Source of the DNA: Sphingomonadales bacterium
Lineage (GTDB): Bacteria; Pseudomonadota; Alphaproteobacteria; Sphingomonadales; Sphingomonadaceae
DNA length: 64,000 bases
Direction of reading: 5' to 3'
Assembly: GCA_016704425.1 (NCBI GenBank)
Contig: JADJAC010000008.1
Coordinates: 1-64,000, forward strand
Shown: positions 9,739 to 16,659 of the stretch, in pieces
Layout: every line of letters starts with the position of its first letter
Position numbering within the stretch: the first letter of the stretch is position 1
Program-made: the position numbers and the translations under genes
The notes under the pieces: generated by a model
Told to the model about the DNA's origin: nothing
What the model saw: only the letters and a program-made list of their open reading frames with translations
Database searches by the model: none

Positions 9739-11108
9739 TGCGCCGGATCGGTCTCCCCCTGCTGAGCCTGAGCCTGTTGGTCGGGTGCGCACCGGCCCTT
9801 GCGCCGATACCTGCTGCCAGCACGGTGGCGCCGCCGATGGCATGGCGCACTTCGCTTGAGGGGCGGGCCGAGATCGAGCCGCAATGGTGGAACGCATTTG
9901 GCGACCCGGCCCTTGCATGGATCGTGGCGGCGGCACGGGCGAACAATCCCGACATCGCAATCGCATCCGCGCGGGTGCGAGAAGCGCGCGGGCAGGAACG
10001 CGCATCGCGCAGCCTGCTGGTGCCCACGCTCGATGGCTCGACCGGGGTGAGCGAGGCGCGCAGCCTGAACGCCTTTGGCACCGCCTCGCGTTCGCTTGGC
10101 GTGCAGCCGGTGTTCCAGGCCGCGTATGAGGTGGATCTGTTCGGCCGCAACCGCGCGCAGGTCGATGCCGCCAGCGCCAATACCGCGGCGACACAGGCCG
10201 CGCGCGAAGCTGCCGCCCTTGCAGTGACGGCGACCGCCGTTTCGGGCTATATCACCCTGCTGACGCTGGACCGCCGGCTCGAAACCTTGCGCGAAACGCT
10301 GGGGGCGCGGGCCGAGGCGCTTAAGATCGCGCGCGATCGCGCCGAAGTCGGCTATACCTCGCAGCTTGAACTGCGGCAGGCACAGGCCGAATATCGCGCG
10401 GCGCAGCAACAGATCCCTGCCGTCGAGGCCTCCATCGCAAGGCAGGAAAATGCCTTGTCGCAGCTGATCGGCGAAACCCCGCGTGCCCTCGCGCGGGGCG
10501 GAAATTTTGCAGGGCTGCAAACCCCTGCCATCCCTGCCGTGTTTCCCAGCGAATTGACCCGGCGCAGGCCCGATATCGCGCAGGCGGAATTCAATCTTGC
10601 GGCCAGCGATGCCCGCATGCGCGCCGCGCGGGCCCAATTTCTCCCCCAGCTGCGCCTTGCCGCCTCTGCTGGTGCGGTGCTGTCGTCCCAGCTGGACGAT
10701 CCGGTCGGTATATGGTCGCTTGGCGGCAGCATTCTTGCGCCCTTCTTTAGCGGCGGAAGGCTGGAAGGACAGTTCGACGCCGCTACTGCGCAGCGCGATC
10801 AGGCCGCCTTTGCCTATCAGCGAACGGTGCTGACGGCATTCCGCGAAGTAGAGGATCAACTGGTCTTGATCGACCGCCTTGGGGAACAGGAACGCGCGCT
10901 TGTGGCCCAGCGCGAAGCGGTCGCCGATGCACTTCGCCATGCGACCAATCGCTATCGCGCGGGCTATTCGCCCTATCTGGAGCAGATCGACGCACAGCGT
11001 GCGTTACTCTCGGTGGAGCTCGCGATCCTGCAGGTGCGCAGCGATCGCCTGACGGCCCATGTCGCATTATACCAGGCCCTTGGCGGCGCTCCGGAAAGCG
11101 AAGCTTGA
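9738..11108 (+). CDS. NodT-family outer-membrane efflux lipoprotein (TolC-like channel)
   Basis: A 456-residue outer-membrane factor. The N-terminus has a lipoprotein signal peptide (LLSLSLLVGCAPALAPIP, lipobox L-V-G-C), then the NodT hallmarks WWNAFGDPALAWIVAAARANNPDIAIASARV, EVDLFGRNRAQVDAA and the repeat-half GYTSQLELRQAQAEYRAAQ, ending with RYRAGYSPYLEQIDAQRALLSVE. It forms the trimeric outer-membrane duct for an RND or MFS efflux system. TGATG overlap with the adaptor gene indicates translational coupling. Only the inner-membrane transporter is missing from the locus. Confidence 0.9.
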   Translation: MRRIGLPLLSLSLLVGCAPALAPIPAASTVAPPMAWRTSLEGRAEIEPQWWNAFGDPALAWIVAAARANNPDIAIASARVREARGQERASRSLLVPTLDGSTGVSEARSLNAFGTASRSLGVQPVFQAAYEVDLFGRNRAQVDAASANTAATQAAREAAALAVTATAVSGYITLLTLDRRLETLRETLGARAEALKIARDRAEVGYTSQLELRQAQAEYRAAQQQIPAVEASIARQENALSQLIGETPRALARGGNFAGLQTPAIPAVFPSELTRRRPDIAQAEFNLAASDARMRAARAQFLPQLRLAASAGAVLSSQLDDPVGIWSLGGSILAPFFSGGRLEGQFDAATAQRDQAAFAYQRTVLTAFREVEDQLVLIDRLGEQERALVAQREAVADALRHATNRYRAGYSPYLEQIDAQRALLSVELAILQVRSDRLTAHVALYQALGGAPESEA

Positions 11109-11257
11109 CATGGTTTGGGATGGTCGGGTCCGAAAACCACCCGGCTCCGGGCGCAAAGCTGCCGTACTCAATGCAGCGCGGACGATCGTCAATTTGAGCG
11201 CAGGTTACCACCAAGGGATGAACGAAGGTTCCTTGTGGGGAAGCTGCGCCCATTCCA

Positions 11258-12232
11258 TCAACCGTCATCGGTTGGGTTTGTTGTTCCGAGCAGCAGATTA
11301 TGGCCAAGGTGTATCGGCAGCGCGCCTCTGTGGCACCCCACTCGAAAGCGGCTAACCGACCGGGTTTCACCATCAAGGTTGATAAAAATATCCTCCTCGG
11401 CTTCGAACGTGACCCACGGGCTCCGCGCGGTAATCTTGAGACCATCCACGCTGCCCGCACCCTCGTGCAGGAAGCGGCCAAGGGCATCGAGCCCCGCGTT
11501 CCGGTCTAATTCCGGCAGGATCATCAGGTCGAGTTCGCCATCATCCAGCAACGCTTCGGCGCATAGCTGGATGCCACCGCCGGCCTGTCTGCCGTTGCCG
11601 ATGGCCAATGCCAGAAACGATCCCTCCCAGGAAAAGTGCCGGGCCGTGAAGCGGCCTCTGCAAGCGGTAAGTTCCCGTGCGCGGCGCAGGCCGGTCAGGA
11701 CATAGGCGAAACCACCGAGCGTATGTTTCAGGGCCGGATCGGTTTCTGCCGTGACCTGTGACCCGAATCCGCCCGTCACCAGATTGACGAAGGGGCTGTC
11801 GTCCAGAACACCGATGTCGATCCAGCACACTGGTGCGACAAGGGTCAAGCGCAACGACGCAGTCATGTCGTCGATGGGGATTCCCGTCGAACGCGCGAAA
11901 TCGTTGGCCGTCCCAAGCGGCAGGATACCGAACGAACAGTGCCCGAACGAGCCTGCCCGAAAGGCGGCAGCAAAGACCTCGTTCACGGTGCCGTCTCCGC
12001 CACCGGCGACGATGCGATCCACGCGGCCTTGCTGCGCCTTCATAACAGCTTCGTTCGCGAACCGCCCCGCATCGCCATTTTCCCATGTGACGCGAACCTC
12101 GACGTCATGACCATCGGCCCGGACCGAGCGAACTGCCTCTCGTACCCGCGGGTCCTGCGCTGACTTCCCGTGAAGTATGAGGAACACGCTCACCCTCGGG
12201 GATGCGGTGTTCACATTCTTGCTTATGGCCAA
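11258..12232 (-). CDS. Diacylglycerol-kinase-family lipid kinase (YegS-like)
   Basis: A 324-residue member of the DAGK/YegS/sphingosine-kinase family. The nucleotide-binding motif IVAGGGDGTVNEV lies at about residues 76-88, followed by FGILPLGTANDFARS and the all-beta C-terminal domain, which includes LALAIGNGRQAGGG and DGELDLMILPE. Such enzymes phosphorylate diacylglycerol, phosphatidylglycerol or other lipids with ATP. Its start overlaps the end of the DUF2147 gene by about 10 bp, making it the last gene of an HdeD-DUF2147-kinase operon, which looks like a membrane-stress set. The start codon is uncertain because no strong ribosome-binding site precedes it. Confidence 0.88.
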   Translation of the reverse strand: MAISKNVNTASPRVSVFLILHGKSAQDPRVREAVRSVRADGHDVEVRVTWENGDAGRFANEAVMKAQQGRVDRIVAGGGDGTVNEVFAAAFRAGSFGHCSFGILPLGTANDFARSTGIPIDDMTASLRLTLVAPVCWIDIGVLDDSPFVNLVTGGFGSQVTAETDPALKHTLGGFAYVLTGLRRARELTACRGRFTARHFSWEGSFLALAIGNGRQAGGGIQLCAEALLDDGELDLMILPELDRNAGLDALGRFLHEGAGSVDGLKITARSPWVTFEAEEDIFINLDGETRSVSRFRVGCHRGALPIHLGHNLLLGTTNPTDDG

Positions 12233-12648
12233 TTATCAGTCCTCAGCCGCGTCCACTGTTGCGACCTGCAACCGACCCGTCCAACCAGGCACCCTCTGCC
12301 GACTATCGTGTCATCATCGATCACGCTGATGGTTCCCGCAAACGTCCTGCCGATATCGGGCACAAAAACCCTGCCGCGCCAGACGCCGGGCCTCTCCAGC
12401 GCAAAATCCTGAAAAAGCCGCGACCCGATAAGAGGATCGGTGCCACCTCTGCGCGCATCTGCCTGTGCCTTTTCGTTGGCCCAAATCACGACACCGCACA
12501 TGCGCTCGCCGCAGCGCTCAACCCGGACATGAACGCTGTTCTGCGGGTTTTTCCACGTCCCGAAAGACTGATCGCTCGCATACGCGACAGATTGCGGCGC
12601 CATCACCGCCACCGCCACCGCCAGAAGGATCAACGCCAGCCGCCGCAC
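12223..12648 (-). CDS. DUF2147-family secreted protein
   Basis: A 141-residue protein starting at a GTG two bases after the stop of the upstream HdeD-like gene; the longer upstream frame merely overlaps that gene. A signal peptide (RRLALILLAVAVAVMAPQSVAYA) is followed by the DUF2147 fold: GTWKNPQNSVHVRVERCG, CGVVIWAN, a GRVFVPDIGRTFAGTI segment and the C-terminal GCLVGRVGCRSQQWTR. The family is small, periplasmic and of unknown biochemical role, common in sphingomonads. The four Cys residues may form disulfides in the periplasm. Confidence 0.85.
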   Translation of the reverse strand: MRRLALILLAVAVAVMAPQSVAYASDQSFGTWKNPQNSVHVRVERCGERMCGVVIWANEKAQADARRGGTDPLIGSRLFQDFALERPGVWRGRVFVPDIGRTFAGTISVIDDDTIVGRGCLVGRVGCRSQQWTRLRTDNWP

Positions 12649-12650
12649 GC

Positions 12651-13214
12651 TTAAAGACTCCGGGACAGGCGGCGCAAGCCGAGCGCCAGGATGATAAGGA
12701 AGACACCGCGGAAGAGAAAGCTGATCCCAACGATTCCCGCCAGGAACACAAGGCTGCTCGCCGGGCCTGAAAACAGGAGGAATCCGCCAAGCACGATGTC
12801 GAGCAGGCCGAGCGCAAAGCGCCATCCCCGATCATGGGATCCCTTGATCGCGCTCACCAATTCGAGAATCCCGGCAACGAACAGCCAGAATCCGATCGCC
12901 CAGACCAGCGACAAGGCACCGGCAAAGGGCGCGAAGAGGACGAAACCCCCTGCCGCGACCCCGAGCAGGCCCAGCAGCGCCTCAATCCAGCGCCCCCGCT
13001 TCGAAAGCGAAGACAGGCCAGAAATCAGGGCAACGAGACCATAGGTCAGCAACATCACACCAAGCAAAAAACCCGTGGCCAATCCCGTCGCCAGCGGGTT
13101 GCCCAACGCCAGCGATCCGATCAGGACAACAAGCACGCCATAAGCCAGGATCCATCCCCAAGCTGGTCCGGGTTCAGTTTCCACCGATGACGTCAATGGG
13201 TCGTTCTGCGGCAT
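12651..13214 (-). CDS. HdeD family (DUF308) membrane protein
   Basis: A 187-residue protein with six predicted transmembrane helices in three similar two-helix units (ILAYGVLVVLIGSLALGNP, FLLGVMLLTYGLVALISG, ALLGLLGVAAGGFVLFAPF, VWAIGFWLFVAGILELVSAI, FALGLLDIVLGGFLLFSG, FLAGIVGISFLFRGVFLII). This is the arrangement of HdeD, linked in E. coli to acid stress. GGAGG seven bases before ATG 13214 fixes the start; an earlier in-frame ATG at 13235 lacks this. It heads the operon with the DUF2147 and lipid kinase genes. Confidence 0.87.
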   Translation of the reverse strand: MPQNDPLTSSVETEPGPAWGWILAYGVLVVLIGSLALGNPLATGLATGFLLGVMLLTYGLVALISGLSSLSKRGRWIEALLGLLGVAAGGFVLFAPFAGALSLVWAIGFWLFVAGILELVSAIKGSHDRGWRFALGLLDIVLGGFLLFSGPASSLVFLAGIVGISFLFRGVFLIILALGLRRLSRSL

Positions 13215-13545
13215 GACTTCCTCCACATTGCGCAAAAATTAGGCCAAGATGCCTCATTACGATAAATCTTTGACACTTACCTGGAATTACCATCGGTCAA
13301 AATCCGTCTGTAAATTCCGACTTCGCGCCAGCGTCGTTCGCGACTGAAGTGCCTGATATACTGCCACGGAGCGACAATAGAACTGAAACACCAAGCACGT
13401 GCGGCGGAATTCGGGATGGTCGTCGTGTGCTCGCATATCGCTGCTTAAGCGAGTTGTCACCTGCTGCTGTGAGCCAGTGGGCAAGGGCAGTGAATCGGCA
13501 AAAATCGCAAAAACGGGTGCCGATGAAGGTCGCGTCCGTCAAGGT
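13215..13545. other. Intergenic region between hdeD-like operon and IS256, no gene recognised
   Basis: It contains the promoter side of the HdeD-like operon and then sequence with weak open frames on both strands that resemble nothing I know. It may be remnant DNA disrupted by the adjacent insertion sequence. Confidence 0.4.
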
Positions 13546-13577
13546 GGTGTAATTTCGGCTGTGGCCGTGGGCCATCG

Positions 13578-14790
13578 TCAGGCGGCTTTGGCGGTGATGT
13601 GTAGGGGCTGATTTTCCTCCTCGATCATGGGTTGGTTGAGTTCGGCCATGCCTTCGATCTGCATGTATCGGTGCTGGAGCTGCCACTCGTCGTTCTGCTC
13701 CATCAGCACAGCCCCGACGAGGCGGATGATGCTGTCTTCGTTCGGGAAGATTCCGACGACGTCGGCGCGGCGCTTGACCTCCTTGTTGAGCCGCTCGAGC
13801 GGATTGGTTGAGTGTAACTTCGTGCGGTGCTGGGTGGGAAAGCCGGTGTAGGCGAGCACGTCGGTTTCGGCCTCGTCCATGCAGGCGCCGAGCTTGGGCC
13901 AACGGGTGCGCAACTGGTCGGCGACCTGTCGCCAGACCTGCGTTGCGCTTTTCTGATCGGGCTGCAGGAAGACCTGGCGGATCGCGGCGGCGACGACAGT
14001 GTTCTGGCCCTTGGGCACATAGGACAGGGCATTGCGCATGAAGTGCACCCGGCAGCGCTGCCAGGTGGCGCCCATGACGCGGGTGATCGCGCCCTTGAGG
14101 CCCTCGTGAGCATCGGAGATGACCAGCTTCACGCCGGTAAGACCGCGCCGAACAAGGTCCTTCAGGAAGTCGGACCAGAAGACCTCCGCTTCCGAGGGGC
14201 CGATATGCAGGCCGACGATCTCGCGCCGGCCCTCGGTGTTGACGGCCATGGCGATTATTGCGGCAACGCTGATGATCCGCCCGCCTTCGCGTACCTTGAG
14301 ATAGGTGGCATCGAGCCAGAGATACGGCCATTCGCCGGTGAGCGGGCGTTTCAGAAAGGCATGGACGCGCTCGTCAATGTCCTTGCAAAGCTTGGAGACG
14401 GTGGACTTGGAGATGCCGGTCATGCCCATGGCCTGGACGAGTTCATCGACCCGCCGGGTGCTGACCCCGCCGATCCACGCTTCCTGGATCACCGCAACCA
14501 GCGCTTTCTCGACCATCTTGCGGGGCTCAAGGAAGCCCGGAAAGTAGGACCCAGCACGCAGCTTGGGGATTTTCAGGTTCAGCGTGCCTACCCGGGTATC
14601 CAGCGAACGGTCGCGATAGCCGTTGCGCCAGGTCGCGCGCTCGCTGCTGCGTTCGTGGCGACCCGCGCCGATCAGGCCATCAACGTCGGCCTCCTGATCA
14701 GCTGCAGCACGTTCTCGGCGATGGTGCGCAAAAATCCGGTTGGCCGCCCTTCGCAGCAAGCTCTTCGATCAGTAATCTGTCCTCGGTCAT
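13578..14790 (-). pseudogene. IS256-family transposase with two frameshifts near the N-terminus
   Basis: The start is ATG 14790 (MTEDRLLIEELAAKGGQPDF). A base is then missing in a T run near 14733 and another near 14698, so the expected LRTIAENVLQ and LIMEADVDGLIGAGRHERS pieces fall in other frames. From about 14695 onward the protein is open and complete: LRAGSYFPGFLEPRK, LDATYLKVREGG (Asp), LVISDAHEGLKGAI (Asp), HSTNPLERLNKEVKRR (Glu) and a normal C-terminus. The DDE residues survive, but the N-terminal DNA-binding part cannot be made in one piece. Both changes are single-base deletions, which are also the commonest long-read sequencing error. Confidence 0.82.
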
Positions 14791-14868
14791 CGGGAACTCC
14801 TCTTCGTCACGGTTGAAGTGTGCAAACTCCACCATAACGATGAACCCGGTGGCCACCAGCGACGCCGC

Positions 14869-14900
14869 ATTCCGGGGTGGGGCATGCCCCACCCCGGAAT
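14869..14900. repeat. Perfect 32-bp palindrome in the IS256 leader
   Basis: The left arm ATTCCGGGGTGGGGCA is followed immediately by its exact reverse complement, with no loop. It lies between the outer end of the IS256-family element and the transposase start. A perfect inverted repeat here could form a strong hairpin in RNA read in from outside (blocking transposase expression from external promoters) or be a protein-binding site. Confidence 0.85.
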
Positions 14901-15168
14901 ACACCATCGCCTACACCGGAAATTACACCACGAGCGCGGACGCTAACCCGATGAAGGCCCAGACCGGCTACCAGAATGGGCTTGTCGCGAGCTACAATCG
15001 ACTGGTCGCAAGACCCATATTGGGGATAGTGGTGGGGGTTTCGGAAAACTTATCACATTATAACCACACGATATATGCTGTCCGTGGATCTCTCCTCCGT
15101 CCATTAATCATGAAAATCTCAGTTGTTGTTCGGCCGGGCTGGATCGCCAGACCAGTCGAACACCGCAG

Positions 15169-15522
15169 TCAGGCACCGTCATTCGCGCGGAGGCGGCCTT
15201 GGCGTGGCCGATAGCGTGGCAATGACCAGCCGTACCTGATTGCGCCTCCGCGCAGTGCGAAGCCTACCATGAATGCCGCGGACACGCCGACTTCCCGGTC
15301 AATGCCCAGCGCGTTGGTGCAAACGAAAGTGATTGCAGCGGCCAATGCGGCGGTCACGTAGATCTCGTAGGAAAAGATGATGGACCGCTCCTGGCTCAGC
15401 GTGTCACGGACGATGCCGCCAAAGCATGCCGTTATCATGCCCATGATGACAGAAGCGACCGGACCTGCGCCGGCACCGATCGCCCGTTCGGCGCCTCTCG
15501 CGGCAAACAGGGCTAACCCGAC
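15169..15522 (-). pseudogene. TRIC-type (UPF0126) membrane channel protein, 5' half deleted
   Basis: Minus-strand reading from about 15522 gives the second half of a trimeric intracellular cation channel family protein: AVGLALFAARGAERAIGAG, then VIMGMITACFGGIVRDTLSQER (the conserved GGIIRD signature) and a final segment ending RYGWSLPRYRPRQGR. The first ~100 residues are missing. The break coincides with the 5' break of the LysR gene on the opposite strand. These proteins have seven helices and a proposed cation or glycine-related transport role. Confidence 0.75.
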
Positions 15523-15527
15523 TGCTG

Positions 15528-15971
15528 CGGGATGCCTTTCCCGATGCGCTTATCGGTTTTCGCTCCAACAGCCGCGAAGTGCAGGTTCACGCGACTCTTG
15601 CAGGGGCCGGGGTTGCGGCGCTCGCCCGCTATCGTGCCGATGGGGAGCTCGGGCTAATTCGCCTGTACCCCGACAGACCTGACCTTGTTCGAGACATCTG
15701 GATAGGTGTGCATGTGGACATGCGCCACATGCCGAGAGTGCGGGCAGTGACCGATACAGTTGTCGAAGCACTGCGGAAAACGCCGCGATTCTCAATCCGG
15801 GTTACTGAACCCCAAGTGTTGATAGAGCAAGACAGGCTCGAGCACACGCTGGAGCCAGCTTTTCGTCGCAATACCTTGATCAACCGTCGCCGGATCCGCT
15901 GCTACCTAGAGAGCTACCTAGCGATCTGCGAGCGGAAATCCAGTTGGCCCAACGGCCATTTAATACGTTGA
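15528..15971 (+). pseudogene. LysR-family regulator, only the C-terminal part left
   Basis: Plus-strand reading from about 15528 gives the end of a LysR effector-binding domain: REVQVHATLAGAGVAALARY, LVRDIWIGVHVDMRHMPRVRAVTDTVVEAL. The helix-turn-helix and most of the effector domain are gone, and no start codon is available. After about 15785 the frame runs on through unrelated sequence and even through the 25-bp att-like repeat until TGA at 15971, so the last 60 codons are not native. It forms a head-to-head pair with the truncated TRIC gene. Confidence 0.75.
15898..15922. repeat. 25-bp direct repeat, left copy (att-like cassette)
   Basis: The repeat begins GCTGCTACCTAGAGAGC and continues TACCTAGC; it recurs identically at 30977-31001. 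Internally it holds two GCTACCTAG units 12 bp apart. It lies 64 bp from the tRNA-Lys remnant, the same spacing as in the right copy. Confidence 0.9.
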
Positions 15972-15986
15972 AATATATGGATAAAT

Positions 15987-16044
15987 TGGTGGACGCACTT
16001 GGGCTCGAACCAAGGACCCGCTGATTAAGAGCGGCTTTGCGTCC
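15987..16044 (-). pseudogene. tRNA-Lys remnant lacking the D arm (att site, left)
   Basis: On the minus strand, CTCTTAATCAGCGGG (CTT anticodon loop and 3' anticodon stem), the variable loop, a complete T arm, acceptor strand TGCGTCC, discriminator A and CCA are present. Thirteen bases before the anticodon segment there is GGACGCA, which pairs perfectly with the acceptor strand, but the D arm and 5' anticodon stem are missing. It cannot act as a normal tRNA. tRNA 3' halves like this are typical insertion targets of tyrosine recombinases. A similar fragment lies at 31066-31110. Confidence 0.75.
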
Positions 16045-16332
16045 ACATGCGTTCGCTAGTGTCCGCCGAATTTGGTGCACCCGCAAATTTTTCAAGGTGA
16101 ACTGCGCCGAGCAATTGATGGTGATGGCAGATGCCTGCTGCCTAACATCCGATCCGAGGTAAAGCCCACACCTTGCTGATTTATAATGGCGTCACCAACG
16201 ATCTGACCAAAGAAGATACCGGCCGTAACTCACTGAGTATCCGATGCAGATCCCGCGGAGGCAAAGCCAGCGGATCGACAAGCCTGGCTGCCATCCACGT
16301 GATCTCAGGCTACGGTATCTTGGCCGTCATCA

Positions 16333-16620
16333 ATCGCCATTCCCCACTCGCTCGACCGTGACGAAGCGCGCCGCCGCCTGCGCGAGAAGGCTGCGCAGGC
16401 GGCGGCCAAGGCCGATGGCATGGCGACCGTTAGCACCGCCTTCACCGATGACGACCACATGGTGATGACCGTCAGCGCGATGGGCTACACGCTCGATTGC
16501 GGAGTGGAACTGGCCGAGAAGGAGCTGGTGGTCGAGGTGGATATTCCCGCCAGCCTAGGCTTTGCCAAGCGCATGATCGAAGGCGTGATCCGCGAGAAGA
16601 GCGGCAAGCTGCTGACGTGA
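16333..16620 (+). pseudogene. Polyhydroxyalkanoic acid system family protein, start codon missing
   Basis: The reading IAIPHSLDRDEARRRLREKA, TDDDHMVMTVSAMGYTLDCG, LVVEVDIPASLGFAKRMIEG and a C-terminus EKSGKLLT matches the small PHA-granule-region family (TIGR02610-like, about 95 residues). The frame runs back to TGA at 16300 with no ATG, GTG or TTG, so the 5' end has been lost or shifted just before the IPHSLDR block. It converges with acsA, 40 bp away. In intact genomes this family is often found near PHA or acetyl-CoA metabolism genes. Confidence 0.65.
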
Positions 16621-16659
16621 AGCCAGGGGCGCAGCCCTGAAGGCCGCGCCCTCTCCAGA

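Larger units (their letters stand above)
13546..14930 (-). mobile_element. IS256-family insertion sequence, transposase frameshifted
   Basis: The ends carry inverted copies of GTGGTGTAATTTC (about 13544-13556 and the complement of 14918-14931). The single gene between them is an IS256-type (mutator-like) transposase on the minus strand. No matching 8-bp target duplication is visible at the flanks. The copy at 1-1329 is a much more decayed relative in the opposite orientation, so recombination between the two could invert the intervening DNA. Confidence 0.85.

Noticed and set aside
9720..10940. 406-residue open frame on the minus strand
   Set aside because: It is antisense to the NodT-family gene, with no recognisable domain.
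14690..14790. Programmed frameshift in the IS256 transposase
   Set aside because: IS256-family transposases are made from a single frame, and two separate deletions would be needed. Decay or sequencing error is simpler.
13827..14816. 329-residue open frame on the plus strand
   Set aside because: It is the antisense shadow of the IS256 transposase gene.
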